Positions 24,901 through 32,437 of a stretch of 64,000 nucleotides of DNA are shown one piece after another; position 1 is the first letter of the stretch, and each line of letters begins with the position of its first letter. The position numbers were made by a program, and so were the translations under genes. Source of the DNA: DASVHS01 sp038244815 (GTDB lineage: Bacteria; Acidobacteriota; Thermoanaerobaculia; Gp7-AA8); the NCBI GenBank assembly GCA_038244815.1, contig JBBRTB010000003.1:186001-250000 (forward strand). Direction: 5' to 3'. The notes under the pieces were generated by a model. It saw only the letters and a program-made list of their open reading frames with translations, made no database searches and was not told where the DNA came from.

Positions 24901-26517
24901 TTCGAGGGCGTTGGTTAGGTAGATGCGGGCGCGTTCGTCAGTGCCAAACCGGTAGCCGGTCTCGACGAGCTTGAGGCCGATTTTCATGTGGGCGATGGCG
25001 TAGGGGGCCATCATCAGCTCGAAGGCGTGAAGGCGCGGGAGGAGGTGCTGCGGCACGTAGTCGTTCCACGCGGCGCGCTGCTGGGCGTCGGTGAGGCGCT
25101 GTTGCTGCCATTTCGCCCCGAGGGTGCGGTGGATGACATCGATGACTTCGACGAGAAAAGTGGCGGTGCCCGTGGCGGGGTCGAGGATCTGCACGAAGGG
25201 TTCGTCTGGGGAGATGGTGCGTTCTTCGCCAGGCTCGTCGGTCAGCGGCGGGAGTTTCAGGTCGGGATGCTTTTTCAACATCTCGCCCCAGGTGGTGGTG
25301 TCGGCCAGGCCGTCTGCGAGGCCAAACTCGGTTTGCAGGAGTTCGTGGACGCTGCGGACGATGTAGGAGACGACCGGCTGCGGGGTGTAGAAGACGCCTC
25401 GCTGGATCTTGAGCTGTTTGTTGTAGGCGCTCAGGAAGTGCTCGTAGAAGTGGATGACGGGATCTTCCTGCTGGTTCCGGTCACCGAAGTCGCGAACGAC
25501 AGCTTCCATGTTGGCTTCGTCGAGCAACTCGACGACGTCTGCTACCCCGAGCTCGTCAAAGTCGATCCCGGCGCCGCCGGCCTTCTTCTTCCGGCCGCCA
25601 ATGTGGAGAAACTCCTCCATCAGCTCGCGCAGAAAAGGGTTCGTCCGCAGGTGCGCAGTGAAGTCGTCCGCCGTTTTCTTCTGCGGGTCGGTGATCCGCG
25701 CTGACAGGAGGCCGTAGGTGATGGTCTGCGCGTACATGTCGGCAAAGCCGGAGGCGTCGAGGTCGTGGACCAATGCCTTCCGGAATGCGTTCATCAGCCT
25801 CGTCAGCGGCCCGCGCTCAGTCTCGATCTTCAGCGCGGTGATGATTCGATCGCGGATGTTCCGCGCCAGCCCGGCGAGGTGAACCGATAGCTGCTTCGCC
25901 GTGCTGATGACTTCGCGGTGCGCGAGTGTGAAGGCGGAACGCCACTGCGTCCGCCAGGCCTCTGTGTCGCTGTCGTCGTCAGGCCAGGCGAGATGCTCGG
26001 TCAACTCGCTTGCGACGAGGTCGAGGTGGCCGGCGGTATCGAGGTTGTCCCAGCCGAGGACCTTGAGCGTCGGCAGATCGCTCTTCTCCTCCGATTGCGA
26101 AAAGTGGGCGAAGGTGATCTGGCGCTCGTCCCCTTCGCCGTAGTTGGAGATGAACAGGAGATCGCCCATCGACCAGGCGATCTGTTCGGCCCCTCTCGTG
26201 GTGGCTCGTTTCTTCCTGACCGCCTGACTGAGGATCCGGCGGAGAGCGACGACTGGAAGCCTCTTCGGCTCGAACTCGACGAAGAAGATGCCCCAGGGCT
26301 GATTCGCCGTCAGAGGCCGGAGCCGCTTGATCTTCCGGATCTTTGCCGCGTTCTTCGCGTCGATTCCCAGTTCCTCGGCGGTGTAATCGTAGAAAAGATC
26401 GTCGACGTCTTCGAACGAATCCTTCTCGATCGGCCAGTTCATCTGGTCGCGGAGATAACTGACGAGCTGATGAAAGGTCTTGATCTCGCGAAGCGTCGCG
26501 CGATGGTCGATGGCCAT
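21949..26517 (-). CDS. Type ISP-like N6-adenine DNA methyltransferase fused to S24 peptidase and DUF3320-like repeats
   Basis: 1522 residues. The N-terminal ~350 residues are of the kind seen ahead of type ISP methylases (NQPWGIFFVEFEPKRLPVV). The gamma-class methylase follows: YTPQPVVSYIV (377-387), motif I DPATGTATF (446-454), motif IV NPPYS (576-580). Residues ~580-955 are the target-recognition region, with visibly lower GC. A LexA-like S24 domain follows (1190-1300), with Ser1206 in EGRSMEPRI and Lys1251 in YTLKRYE, so the Ser-Lys dyad is intact. After a Pro/Glu-rich linker come two copies of a winged-helix-like, DUF3320-like repeat (1378-1444, 1454-1519). No nuclease or helicase motif is present; both lie in the PLD-helicase gene. 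ATG abuts the RhuM-Doc stop. Confidence 0.85.
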   Translation of the reverse strand: MAIDHRATLREIKTFHQLVSYLRDQMNWPIEKDSFEDVDDLFYDYTAEELGIDAKNAAKIRKIKRLRPLTANQPWGIFFVEFEPKRLPVVALRRILSQAVRKKRATTRGAEQIAWSMGDLLFISNYGEGDERQITFAHFSQSEEKSDLPTLKVLGWDNLDTAGHLDLVASELTEHLAWPDDDSDTEAWRTQWRSAFTLAHREVISTAKQLSVHLAGLARNIRDRIITALKIETERGPLTRLMNAFRKALVHDLDASGFADMYAQTITYGLLSARITDPQKKTADDFTAHLRTNPFLRELMEEFLHIGGRKKKAGGAGIDFDELGVADVVELLDEANMEAVVRDFGDRNQQEDPVIHFYEHFLSAYNKQLKIQRGVFYTPQPVVSYIVRSVHELLQTEFGLADGLADTTTWGEMLKKHPDLKLPPLTDEPGEERTISPDEPFVQILDPATGTATFLVEVIDVIHRTLGAKWQQQRLTDAQQRAAWNDYVPQHLLPRLHAFELMMAPYAIAHMKIGLKLVETGYRFGTDERARIYLTNALEQPNDKQLSLIGFDALAHEAAAVNEIKRHKRFTVVIGNPPYSNYGQLNKNPWILALLNEYKRGLGERKLNLDDDFIKFLRFSQVCIDRSGTGLLGFITNHTYLDGVTHRRLRKSLMESFRSSRLINLHGSIKKAERCPDGTPDQNVFDIQQGVAIGVFTKSPDGPAQVFHCDLWGMREVKYRWLDKHSIRDTTWQEVIPTEDRFYFVPHNLASDSDYNDFVSIRDAFVEAATGFETARDHFAIGFTAQDLKTRLQDLVGSDPDAVIRSRWGLDDKRDWHLSTARARLRQLKDAFADIRSCCYRPFDNRTTHYNDFIVTWPRVKVLGCIDTKNPALVAARMVKGEEPNHFFVVNQPTEKIFISGKTSNNAFIFPLYQCEGGQGFLSTKSGSQGSERKLNLREAFRTRFMSKLGPADKNYDIEAVAADIFHYAYAVFHSPGYRSRYAEFLKIDFPRLPLTENVELFRAMARLGGELTALHLLESPRLAQRITEFIGGPNSAVEKISWSRDTVWVDKAQTTGFRGVREPVWNFHIGGYQVCEKWLKDRKGRTLSKDDLAHYQKIVVALSETIRLMREIDEVIEAHGGWPGAFQTEARPPAEKGSAPPFRIVADPPEEERYVTCVPLVPLKVAAGAFSESQHIVDDEWEWAEVKATHRLRPGMFVAQVEGRSMEPRIRDGAWCLFASPVTGTRHGKTVLAKLHRDADPESGSNYTLKRYESEKVQSEEGWEHARITLKPENPEFEPLVFDQSPEDSFAVIAELVEVLADATPEPEDDPTPEPEPDPAPRASRATSNPLQQQLISPPRRVAVAPTHGIFSTPPPRPSPTDDDSDARPVRIVDEFEVEDVLLHIRGIINSSDPIPRDEAIREITHALGGERVGSNVRDLIDSALTTASRRLIVETVGGALIPATRTIEDYHRDFLKTTLNAVIGHTWTDEDEAIRAATRHLGFNRTGPNIREAFKSAINGLIRQKELERNGRMLRRVSTS

Positions 26518-27549
26518 TTACGCGTTCTCCTGGTTGATGAGATTCACAACGACAGCACAGATCGTCTCCTTCTCCGCCGGCTTGCTCTCGGCGATCAGGA
26601 GCGTCAGGGCGACGAGGGCGTTATCGGCCAGGCGTTTGCCGCCGTCGGGGCGGTAGAGCAGGCCGTTGGCATCGAGAAACCAGAGGAAGAGCGAGGCGCC
26701 GATTCGTTTGTTGCCGTCGATGAAGGCGTGGTTCTTGACGACGAAGTAGAGGAGGTGCGCGGCCTTCTCCTCCACCGAGGGATAGAGATCGTTACCGTCG
26801 AAAGTCTGGTAGACGGCGCCGATGGCGCTCTCCAGCCCTTTGTCTTTCGGGACGGCGAAGAAGGCGCGGTCAGCGGCGGCCATGGAGGCGGTCATCCGGG
26901 CGATGGCCTCGTGCGCCGCTTCCACGGTCAGGATGAAGCGCGCCTCCTGCGTCGTTCCGCGGCTCTCGAGTTTCTGGTGGTCGTACTGGTCGAGGATCCG
27001 CAGCGCCTGCGCATAGTCGGCGATGACTCTCAGCAGCCCCTCGGCTTCGTTCCCGGTGAGAATGCGCTGCGCCAGCACGCGCCCGATGACGTCGACCGCC
27101 GCCTGCAGCTCGCGCAGCCGTGAGACCTCGGCATGCAAACGCTTCTCGTTGATGCTGTAGCCGTTGACCAGGTGCTGGCGAAGGACGCGGCTGGCCCAGA
27201 TGCGGAACTGGGTGCCGCGTTTCGAGTTGACGCGATAGCCGACGGAGAGGATGACGTCGAGGTTGAAGTGCTCAACGTCTCGCTCGACTGTGCGCGACCC
27301 CTCCTTTTGAACTGTTGCAAAAAATGCAACAGTTGCATCGCGGTCCAACTCGCCTGAAGTGAAGATGTTACGAAGGTGACGGGAGATCACCGACTTGTCG
27401 CGGTCGAACAGCGCCGCGATCTGCGCCAGGCTCAGCCAGAGGGTTTCGTCTTTCAGGCGGACCTCGAGCTCATGCCCCTCGGCGCCCGCGGCGTAGAGGA
27501 GGATGTCGCCCCCCTCGCCCTCGATGCGACGCCGGCTAGGCACGGCCAA
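26518..27549 (-). CDS. RhuM-Doc (Fic-fold) fusion protein
   Basis: A 343-residue virulence RhuM family protein. Residues ~38-63 (LAQIAALFDRDKSVISRHLR) look like a helix-turn-helix, followed by the RhuM core (HFNLDVILSVGYRVNSKRGT). The C-terminus is a Fic/Doc domain with the active-site loop HAFIDGNKRIG at 274-284, the Doc variant with Lys, so kinase-like phosphotransfer is more likely than AMP transfer. No inhibitory-helix motif is obvious. TTG 27549 is the proposed start (GTG 27543 possible). A nine-base inverted repeat lies just upstream. The stop directly abuts the methyltransferase start, so output of the two is coupled. Confidence 0.85.
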   Translation of the reverse strand: MAVPSRRRIEGEGGDILLYAAGAEGHELEVRLKDETLWLSLAQIAALFDRDKSVISRHLRNIFTSGELDRDATVAFFATVQKEGSRTVERDVEHFNLDVILSVGYRVNSKRGTQFRIWASRVLRQHLVNGYSINEKRLHAEVSRLRELQAAVDVIGRVLAQRILTGNEAEGLLRVIADYAQALRILDQYDHQKLESRGTTQEARFILTVEAAHEAIARMTASMAAADRAFFAVPKDKGLESAIGAVYQTFDGNDLYPSVEEKAAHLLYFVVKNHAFIDGNKRIGASLFLWFLDANGLLYRPDGGKRLADNALVALTLLIAESKPAEKETICAVVVNLINQENA

Positions 27550-27564
27550 CCCCTGGATCGGGCG

Positions 27565-27589
27565 AACTACCGAAGAATCCTCGGTAGTT
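27565..27589. promoter_or_regulatory. Perfect inverted repeat before the RhuM-Doc start
   Basis: AACTACCGA (27565-27573) and TCGGTAGTT (27581-27589) form a perfect nine-base inverted repeat around seven bases, in the 57-base gap between helicase stop and RhuM-Doc start. It lacks a T run, so it is not a standard terminator. Either an operator for the HTH of RhuM or an mRNA hairpin near the ribosome site. Confidence 0.55.
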
Positions 27590-27606
27590 GGGGCAGATCG
27601 TCAGCA

Positions 27607-30600
27607 TCAGCCGCCGATCTCCATCCAGCACTTCAGCGACGGCTTCACGCCTTGCGGTGCATCGATCTTCTTGAGGTACGTATCCTTGATGTGCTTTTCG
27701 ATCTTCTTCCGAACCTCAGAGAGAGTCCTCTGCTCTGCCACACAGACGCGCGGGGTCTCGCGTGTCGATCGGATGCTCGCCAGGATCTCGCTCGGCTCGC
27801 CGAAGATTCCATCGTGCTCGGTGTCGTAGAGGTACCACTTCACCGTCCCCGCGGCCTCGGTGAACTCCCCTTTCTCGCGATCGAGCGCGGGAAGCGCGTA
27901 ACAGAAGAAGACGCCGCGAATCCCTTCTTTCAGGCGCTCACGGCCGCTGAACGTTGCTCCGGGCAGGCTCTCGACGCGCGGCAGAAGGGTCGGATCCTCA
28001 TCGAGCAGCCGCTGATACTCGAGGCGCATCTCCTCGGTCACGGAGCGGCTTCCCTCATAGGCATGGTTGAAGTCCCTCAGCGCCTCGTAGTCGTCGTCGG
28101 GGCGGAGAAGCTTCTTCCCCTCGATGCCGAGCGTCTTCGAGATCAAGAGGGTCTTCTCCGTCACTTTCGTGTAGAGCGTCAGAATCGCGTTCAACTCATC
28201 CGGCGGAAGGAAGTTCCAGAAGCTGACGATGCCACGCGAGGACGCGACTTCAGGATGGTCGGCGACGAGCTCCGCCTCGACGGCGGGGTCCATGCGGCGA
28301 TCGACACGACCGATGCGCTGCATCAGTCGCACGGGATTCCAGTGGATGTCGTAGTTGATCATCCGCGACGCATCCTGCAGGTTGAGTCCCTCGGAGAGGA
28401 CGTCGGTCGAGATCAGAATGCGGATCTCAGTCTCGCCTTCCGCCGCCAGTTCTGCAGAGCTGCTTCCGTTGTAGTAGGGGGCGAACCGGCGAATGGTCGT
28501 GGCCCGGTTCGCCTTGCTGCTGCTGTCGACTTCGGCGAGACCGTCGATTCCCGCCTCGGTGAGCTGCTTCATTAAATACTTGGCGGTGTCGGCGAACTCG
28601 GTGAAGATCAGGACCTTCTGCCCGGCAAGCTCCTTCGATTTGAGGAGACGCACGAGCTTCTGCAGCTTGTCGTCGTGTTTCGGCTGGAACCGCTTGGCTT
28701 CTTCGAGAAACTTCACGAGGTTCGCGAGATCGAGATAGGTCTCGTCAAGCATCTCATCGACCCTGTAATCATTGCGGTCGAGCTTTTCGAATCGGAGGAG
28801 CAATTCGGGGGGAACGATGTCTTCTTCGCGCTCGTCGTCGCCAGCGTTTCCCCAGAAGTCGATTTCGTGCTGCTTCATGTAGCCGAGGATCTCCGCGTTC
28901 TGTTGCTTCCACCGCTCGAGGAGCCTCTTCTCGGGGTCGGTCTCGCTGTGGACCTCGAGAAAAGCCAGGAGCCGTTTCAGCAGACGCTCGCAGGAAAGCT
29001 CGAACGCGCGGACAGAGCTCTCGAAACGCTTGAGGAACTGCGTGCGGATCAGGCCGACGACCTGCTGCTGCCGCCCCTCTTCCAATGGATCGATCTCACG
29101 ATCGGGGCCCTTGTACCAGTGAAGCGGGTAGTAGATGGCGAGCGTGAACAGCGGGTTCGTACGCTGGAATGCCTGCTCGAAGATCTCGAGAAGACGGCCA
29201 TAGCTCTTGCGGATCGAGTACGCGGCGACTTGAGGAGGCTTCCGGTCGGGGAACGACGACGCGTCGCCGTGCTCGCGAATCTGGCTCTCGCGTGCGTAGC
29301 TTCGGCTGCGCTGCACAACCAGCTTGCTGAACGTCGTGTCGGCTGCAAGGAGATCCTGGGCGACTGCCATGTGCTCGGCGGCATCGGGCGCGTCGCTGCC
29401 GACCTTTTTCCGAAACGACTTCTCGAGTGAATTGAAGTGCGCGCGCAGGTTGGGGATGCCAAGCGTCCTCCCAAAATACGCGTCATCGCCGCGCGTGAAG
29501 AGCTCCGCCATGTGACGGAAGTCAGACAGGCGGTTGTTGATCGGCGTGGCCGTGAGCATGAAGAGCGTCTTCGGTCTCGCCGACTCCTCAAGTAGCCTAA
29601 AGAGCTTCTGGTAACGCGAAGCGTCGGGACCGTCCGGCTCTGTCCCTTTTCGTCCCGGATTCCTGAAGTGATGCGCCTCGTCGATGATCACGACGTCGGC
29701 CTGTTCGGCGATGCGCGCGAATCGCTCCGGGAAATCGCCACCGCGGCCGAGGTCCGTGTGGTTGAAGACGGCGAGATTGCTGAAGTCCGCGCCGCTGAGG
29801 CGCGGCAGCCAGCGCCGAAGATGCGGTTCCCAGACGCCTTCTCTCGCGGCCTTCGGAGCGAAGAGAACGACGTTCTTCCGGTCATGCAGGATCAGACGCT
29901 CGATGAGCATCAATCCCACGAACGTCTTGCCGAGACCGACGCCATCGCAGAGGAAAGCGCCGCCGTGCTCGCGCGCGATCTTCATGAGCGCCCAGTAGCC
30001 CTCTTTCTGATAGCGGTCGAGCTGGCTGAACATGCTCGATCGCGCGTCCTCCCATTCCGTTTCGGTCAGCTCATGCCCGCGGAAGTACTCATGCAGGGCG
30101 CGAACGTAAACCTCGAACGGTGAGTACTCCGCGACATGCCGCTCGATGGTCTGGAGGAACTCTGGGGTGACGTCATCGGCCTCTGCCCAATGCTGGTCGT
30201 ACCATTCCTGGAGCGGGATGACCGGCGGGCCGACGATCTGCACGTTGAGTTCGACGTTGTCATTGAGTCCCTGCCAGCTCAGATTCGATGAACCGACGAG
30301 CGCGAACGCGCCCACCACCGCGGACCGAGCGTGAGTGATGTACGCCTTCGCGTGAAAACGCTCTTTCCGGTAGATGCGGCACTTGATTTGTCCCCGCCGG
30401 ATCGCTTGGACAATCGCCGGAACGCCGGAGAGGAAGTGGTTTGCCTGCTTCTCGGACTCGAGGCTGCCGTCGAGGATGACCTGAAGCTTACCAAGCGCCG
30501 CCGCGAACGCCTGCTTCGTGCGCAGCGTCGTCGTGTCGCCCATCAGAATCCGGATTTCATCCACCTTCTGCCAGGCGTCAGCGAGCGCGAGGAGCCCTCC

Positions 30601-30735
30601 GATCTCCAAGTGTCCTGTCGCGATGTCGAATCGCTTGGAGATCTCGCACCACTCCTTCAGATACGTGGAGACCTTCCAGCGTTCATCGCTGTTGTCGACG
30701 ATCAGAAGCTCGCTTCCCGTCCGTTCATCAGCCAA
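27607..30735 (-). CDS. PLD-nuclease/SNF2-type helicase fusion protein
   Basis: 1042 residues. An N-terminal phospholipase-D-like domain has HAK at 128-130 and GSSN at 148-151; the usual Asp of the HKD motif is a His (135), so nuclease activity is uncertain. A superfamily 2 helicase follows: Walker A DGVGLGKT (264-271), IDEAHHF (351-357), TATPINNRLSDF, and a C-terminal half with KVLIFTEFADTAKYL and QRIGRVDRRM. The start is TTG with GAGGGG seven bases upstream. It is the first gene of the operon. In type ISP enzymes nuclease, motor and methylase are one chain; here motor and PLD are separate from the methylase, as in DISARM, but DrmA and DrmB are absent. Confidence 0.85.
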   Translation of the reverse strand: MADERTGSELLIVDNSDERWKVSTYLKEWCEISKRFDIATGHLEIGGLLALADAWQKVDEIRILMGDTTTLRTKQAFAAALGKLQVILDGSLESEKQANHFLSGVPAIVQAIRRGQIKCRIYRKERFHAKAYITHARSAVVGAFALVGSSNLSWQGLNDNVELNVQIVGPPVIPLQEWYDQHWAEADDVTPEFLQTIERHVAEYSPFEVYVRALHEYFRGHELTETEWEDARSSMFSQLDRYQKEGYWALMKIAREHGGAFLCDGVGLGKTFVGLMLIERLILHDRKNVVLFAPKAAREGVWEPHLRRWLPRLSGADFSNLAVFNHTDLGRGGDFPERFARIAEQADVVIIDEAHHFRNPGRKGTEPDGPDASRYQKLFRLLEESARPKTLFMLTATPINNRLSDFRHMAELFTRGDDAYFGRTLGIPNLRAHFNSLEKSFRKKVGSDAPDAAEHMAVAQDLLAADTTFSKLVVQRSRSYARESQIREHGDASSFPDRKPPQVAAYSIRKSYGRLLEIFEQAFQRTNPLFTLAIYYPLHWYKGPDREIDPLEEGRQQQVVGLIRTQFLKRFESSVRAFELSCERLLKRLLAFLEVHSETDPEKRLLERWKQQNAEILGYMKQHEIDFWGNAGDDEREEDIVPPELLLRFEKLDRNDYRVDEMLDETYLDLANLVKFLEEAKRFQPKHDDKLQKLVRLLKSKELAGQKVLIFTEFADTAKYLMKQLTEAGIDGLAEVDSSSKANRATTIRRFAPYYNGSSSAELAAEGETEIRILISTDVLSEGLNLQDASRMINYDIHWNPVRLMQRIGRVDRRMDPAVEAELVADHPEVASSRGIVSFWNFLPPDELNAILTLYTKVTEKTLLISKTLGIEGKKLLRPDDDYEALRDFNHAYEGSRSVTEEMRLEYQRLLDEDPTLLPRVESLPGATFSGRERLKEGIRGVFFCYALPALDREKGEFTEAAGTVKWYLYDTEHDGIFGEPSEILASIRSTRETPRVCVAEQRTLSEVRKKIEKHIKDTYLKKIDAPQGVKPSLKCWMEIGG

Positions 30736-30901
30736 GCGAAAGCCCCTCTTCGGTCAATTCTTCGCACGCGCGACGTGTCGGCCGCGTTTGGGTGCCGCGA
30801 GGATGCCTCCGAAATTCACGCGTGCGAATTGATGGGGGTAGACCGAAGCGATACCCTACAACTTTGGAGAGCCGAATGGAATAGATTCAGGATGGCTTTC
30901 C

Positions 30902-30921
30902 GTCCCGTCCCGAGACGGGAC
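30902..30921. promoter_or_regulatory. Hairpin/inverted repeat upstream of the defence operon
   Basis: GTCCCGT (30902-30908) and ACGGGAC (30915-30921) are a perfect seven-base inverted repeat around six bases, 167 bases before the helicase start. A possible operator or leader hairpin. I see no convincing -35/-10 pair. Confidence 0.35.
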
Positions 30922-31047
30922 ATGAGCTTGCGGAGTCGTAAGAAGCGCGGGTTTAGCTCGCATCCCAACCACATTCGGAGAGGCAATCGAAATCTGCCTC
31001 CGCCGCACATGTAGTTGTCGGCGCACAGGCGTGAGCGGTCAAAGCGA

Positions 31048-31240
31048 TCACGACGCCAACCGCAACCGCGCTCTCGTTGCCAATGCCGCTCGCGACGCGT
31101 CGACGATGGACCGAGAAGCATCGAAAACATACGTCGTGATCCCGGTCGGCCCGAACGCGTCCGCGGTAACAGAACTTCGCCGTGTGAGTGCCGCATCTCT
31201 TGCAGATCCTGCCCAATCGGCGGTCGTCATAGATCTTCAT
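31048..31240 (-). pseudogene. Small zinc-ribbon protein, frameshifted
   Basis: A small protein starting MKIYDDRRLGRICKRCGTHT with KFCYRGRVRADRDHDVCFRC, giving two CxxC pairs that should bind one zinc ion. After CFRCF the frame loses sense. Removing one T there restores RSIVDASRAALATRARLRL and a stop at 31048, which fits the family's Arg-rich end. So a one-base insertion at about 31122 breaks a protein of about 63 residues. Role unknown; similar small ribbons are common next to unrelated genes. Confidence 0.55.
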
Positions 31241-31251
31241 GGCTGCTGCCT

Positions 31252-31668
31252 CTAGCTCAACTCCGCCGAACATTCCTGGGCCGTTTGCGATACAGCGTCA
31301 ACGATTTCCTTGAGAAAACCTGATCTGTCGTAGAGAGGAACGCCGCTCGGAATTGGCGCCGCCGGCGCGTAGATGCGATCGGTGATGATCGTTGCGCGGG
31401 TAAAGCTTGAGCCGCGTCCCGACTGATTGAATGCCTCTTGCCAACTTGCGACCGGCTCGGACCGTAGCCGCCGCTCGGCGATCGGCATCACTGCGGCGCT
31501 CAGCCGATTCACAATACTGTCTACGAGAATCTCCCTCTCTTCATCCGACGGTTCAGCTCCACTCCAGCCGGAGGGCGCCTCGATGTACTTACGAACCTCT
31601 TCTTGAAGCGCGCCGTGGAGATCGGCAACAGGTTGAAGATTGCCGTAATGGTCGGCAGACGCGGCTAC
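31252..31668 (-). CDS. Hypothetical C-terminal fragment without a clear start
   Basis: An open frame running from inside the hepT 3' end to a stop at 31252. It looks like genuine, partly helical protein: LQPVADLHGALQEEVRKYIE, DSIVNRLSAAVMPIAERRLR and VPLYDRSGFLKEIVDAVSQT. No ATG lies near its 5' end; a GTG at 31512 would give only 86 residues. Best read as the C-terminal remnant of a larger gene cut by the HepT/MntA module. I do not recognise the family. Confidence 0.4.
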   Translation of the reverse strand, partial: VAASADHYGNLQPVADLHGALQEEVRKYIEAPSGWSGAEPSDEEREILVDSIVNRLSAAVMPIAERRLRSEPVASWQEAFNQSGRGSSFTRATIITDRIYAPAAPIPSGVPLYDRSGFLKEIVDAVSQTAQECSAELS

Positions 31669-32006
31669 CTTGCGCGATTCAGGTACGCGCTGACGTGCTT
31701 CTCCAGTTCCGGCACCTTGTTCTGGACCACGTCCCAGATGATCTCGAGGTCGACCGCAAAGTAGTCGTGAATCAGGACGTCCCGGAGACCGGCAATGCGT
31801 GGCCAGTCGAGATCACCAATCTGCCCACGAATCGTTTCGGGAAGCTTCTTCGCCGCTTCACCGATGACTTCAAGGTTGCGAACGACGGCGTCCACCGTCT
31901 TGTCGTCGTTGCGGAATTGCTCGAGAGTCAGCGAGGAGGTGTACAGGCGGATCTTCGAGCACGCGCCGGCGATGTCGTCGACGAACACACTCGGGTCACG
32001 CCGCAC
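31665..32006 (-). CDS. hepT: HepT-like ribonuclease toxin (DUF86)
   Basis: The toxin half of a HepT-MntA type VII toxin-antitoxin pair. The HEPN active-site motif RDVLIHDYF fits Rx4-6HxY with Arg75, His80 and Tyr82. Family blocks VDAVVRNLEVIGEAAKKLP are present. Length 113 is normal. It starts 11 bases inside the MntA-like gene, so antitoxin and toxin are co-translated. In characterised pairs MntA AMPylates the toxin's tyrosine to silence it. Confidence 0.9.
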   Translation of the reverse strand: MRRDPSVFVDDIAGACSKIRLYTSSLTLEQFRNDDKTVDAVVRNLEVIGEAAKKLPETIRGQIGDLDWPRIAGLRDVLIHDYFAVDLEIIWDVVQNKVPELEKHVSAYLNRAR

Positions 32007-32283
32007 GAACCGCCTCGCGCAGGATCGAATCCCGCAGCCGCGGCTTGACTGCGCTCTTCATCACCAGATCGACTCGGCGGCCGAAGAGCGATTCGAGGAA
32101 TTCCTTCAGGTCCATGTAGCGATCGAACGACTTCGAGCTCAGCTCCACCAGAAAGTCGATATCACTCGATTCGCTTGCCTCGTCGCGGGCAAACGAGCCG
32201 AACAGCGAAAGCTCCGTGACACCCAGTGTCCGGAGACGATCTCGATTGGAAGCGACCGTTTTTAGGATTTGATCGCGGGTCAT
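31996..32283 (-). CDS. mntA: MntA-like nucleotidyltransferase antitoxin
   Basis: A minimal nucleotidyltransferase, 95 residues. The signature GSFARDEASESSDIDFLVE (residues 29-47) gives Gly29-Ser30 and metal-binding Asp41 and Asp43, with the third Asp at 72 (GRRVDLV). ATG 32283 is chosen because it fits the family N-terminus (MTRDQILK). It is expected to transfer AMP to the HepT tyrosine. It lies first in the two-gene unit, as antitoxins usually do, upstream of the defence operon. Confidence 0.9.
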   Translation of the reverse strand: MTRDQILKTVASNRDRLRTLGVTELSLFGSFARDEASESSDIDFLVELSSKSFDRYMDLKEFLESLFGRRVDLVMKSAVKPRLRDSILREAVRAA

Positions 32284-32437
32284 GGAGTCATGGTACCCCG
32301 GCCGAGAACCACCTGATCGGCGATCCTGTGACACACCGCGGTCATGGAGTCGGTCACTTCATCCGGAGCATGTCGGCCAACGACCTTACCCGGTCGAAGC
32401 CGGAGATTGCGCGGCAGCGGAGATTGCTTTGCTGCCG
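32284..32437. other. Gap upstream of mntA
   Basis: About 150 bases between the mntA start and the stop of the frameshifted gene. It should hold the promoter of the toxin-antitoxin pair. I see no clear -10/-35 or repeat. Confidence 0.3.

Noticed and set aside
20357..30735. Calling the operon DISARM or BREX
   Set aside because: No DrmA, DrmB, PglZ or BrxC-type gene is present; the PLD is fused to the helicase.
30736..30830. Tiny leader peptide (about 20 codons) ahead of the helicase
   Set aside because: GTG start with no ribosome site and no conservation evidence; too short to support.
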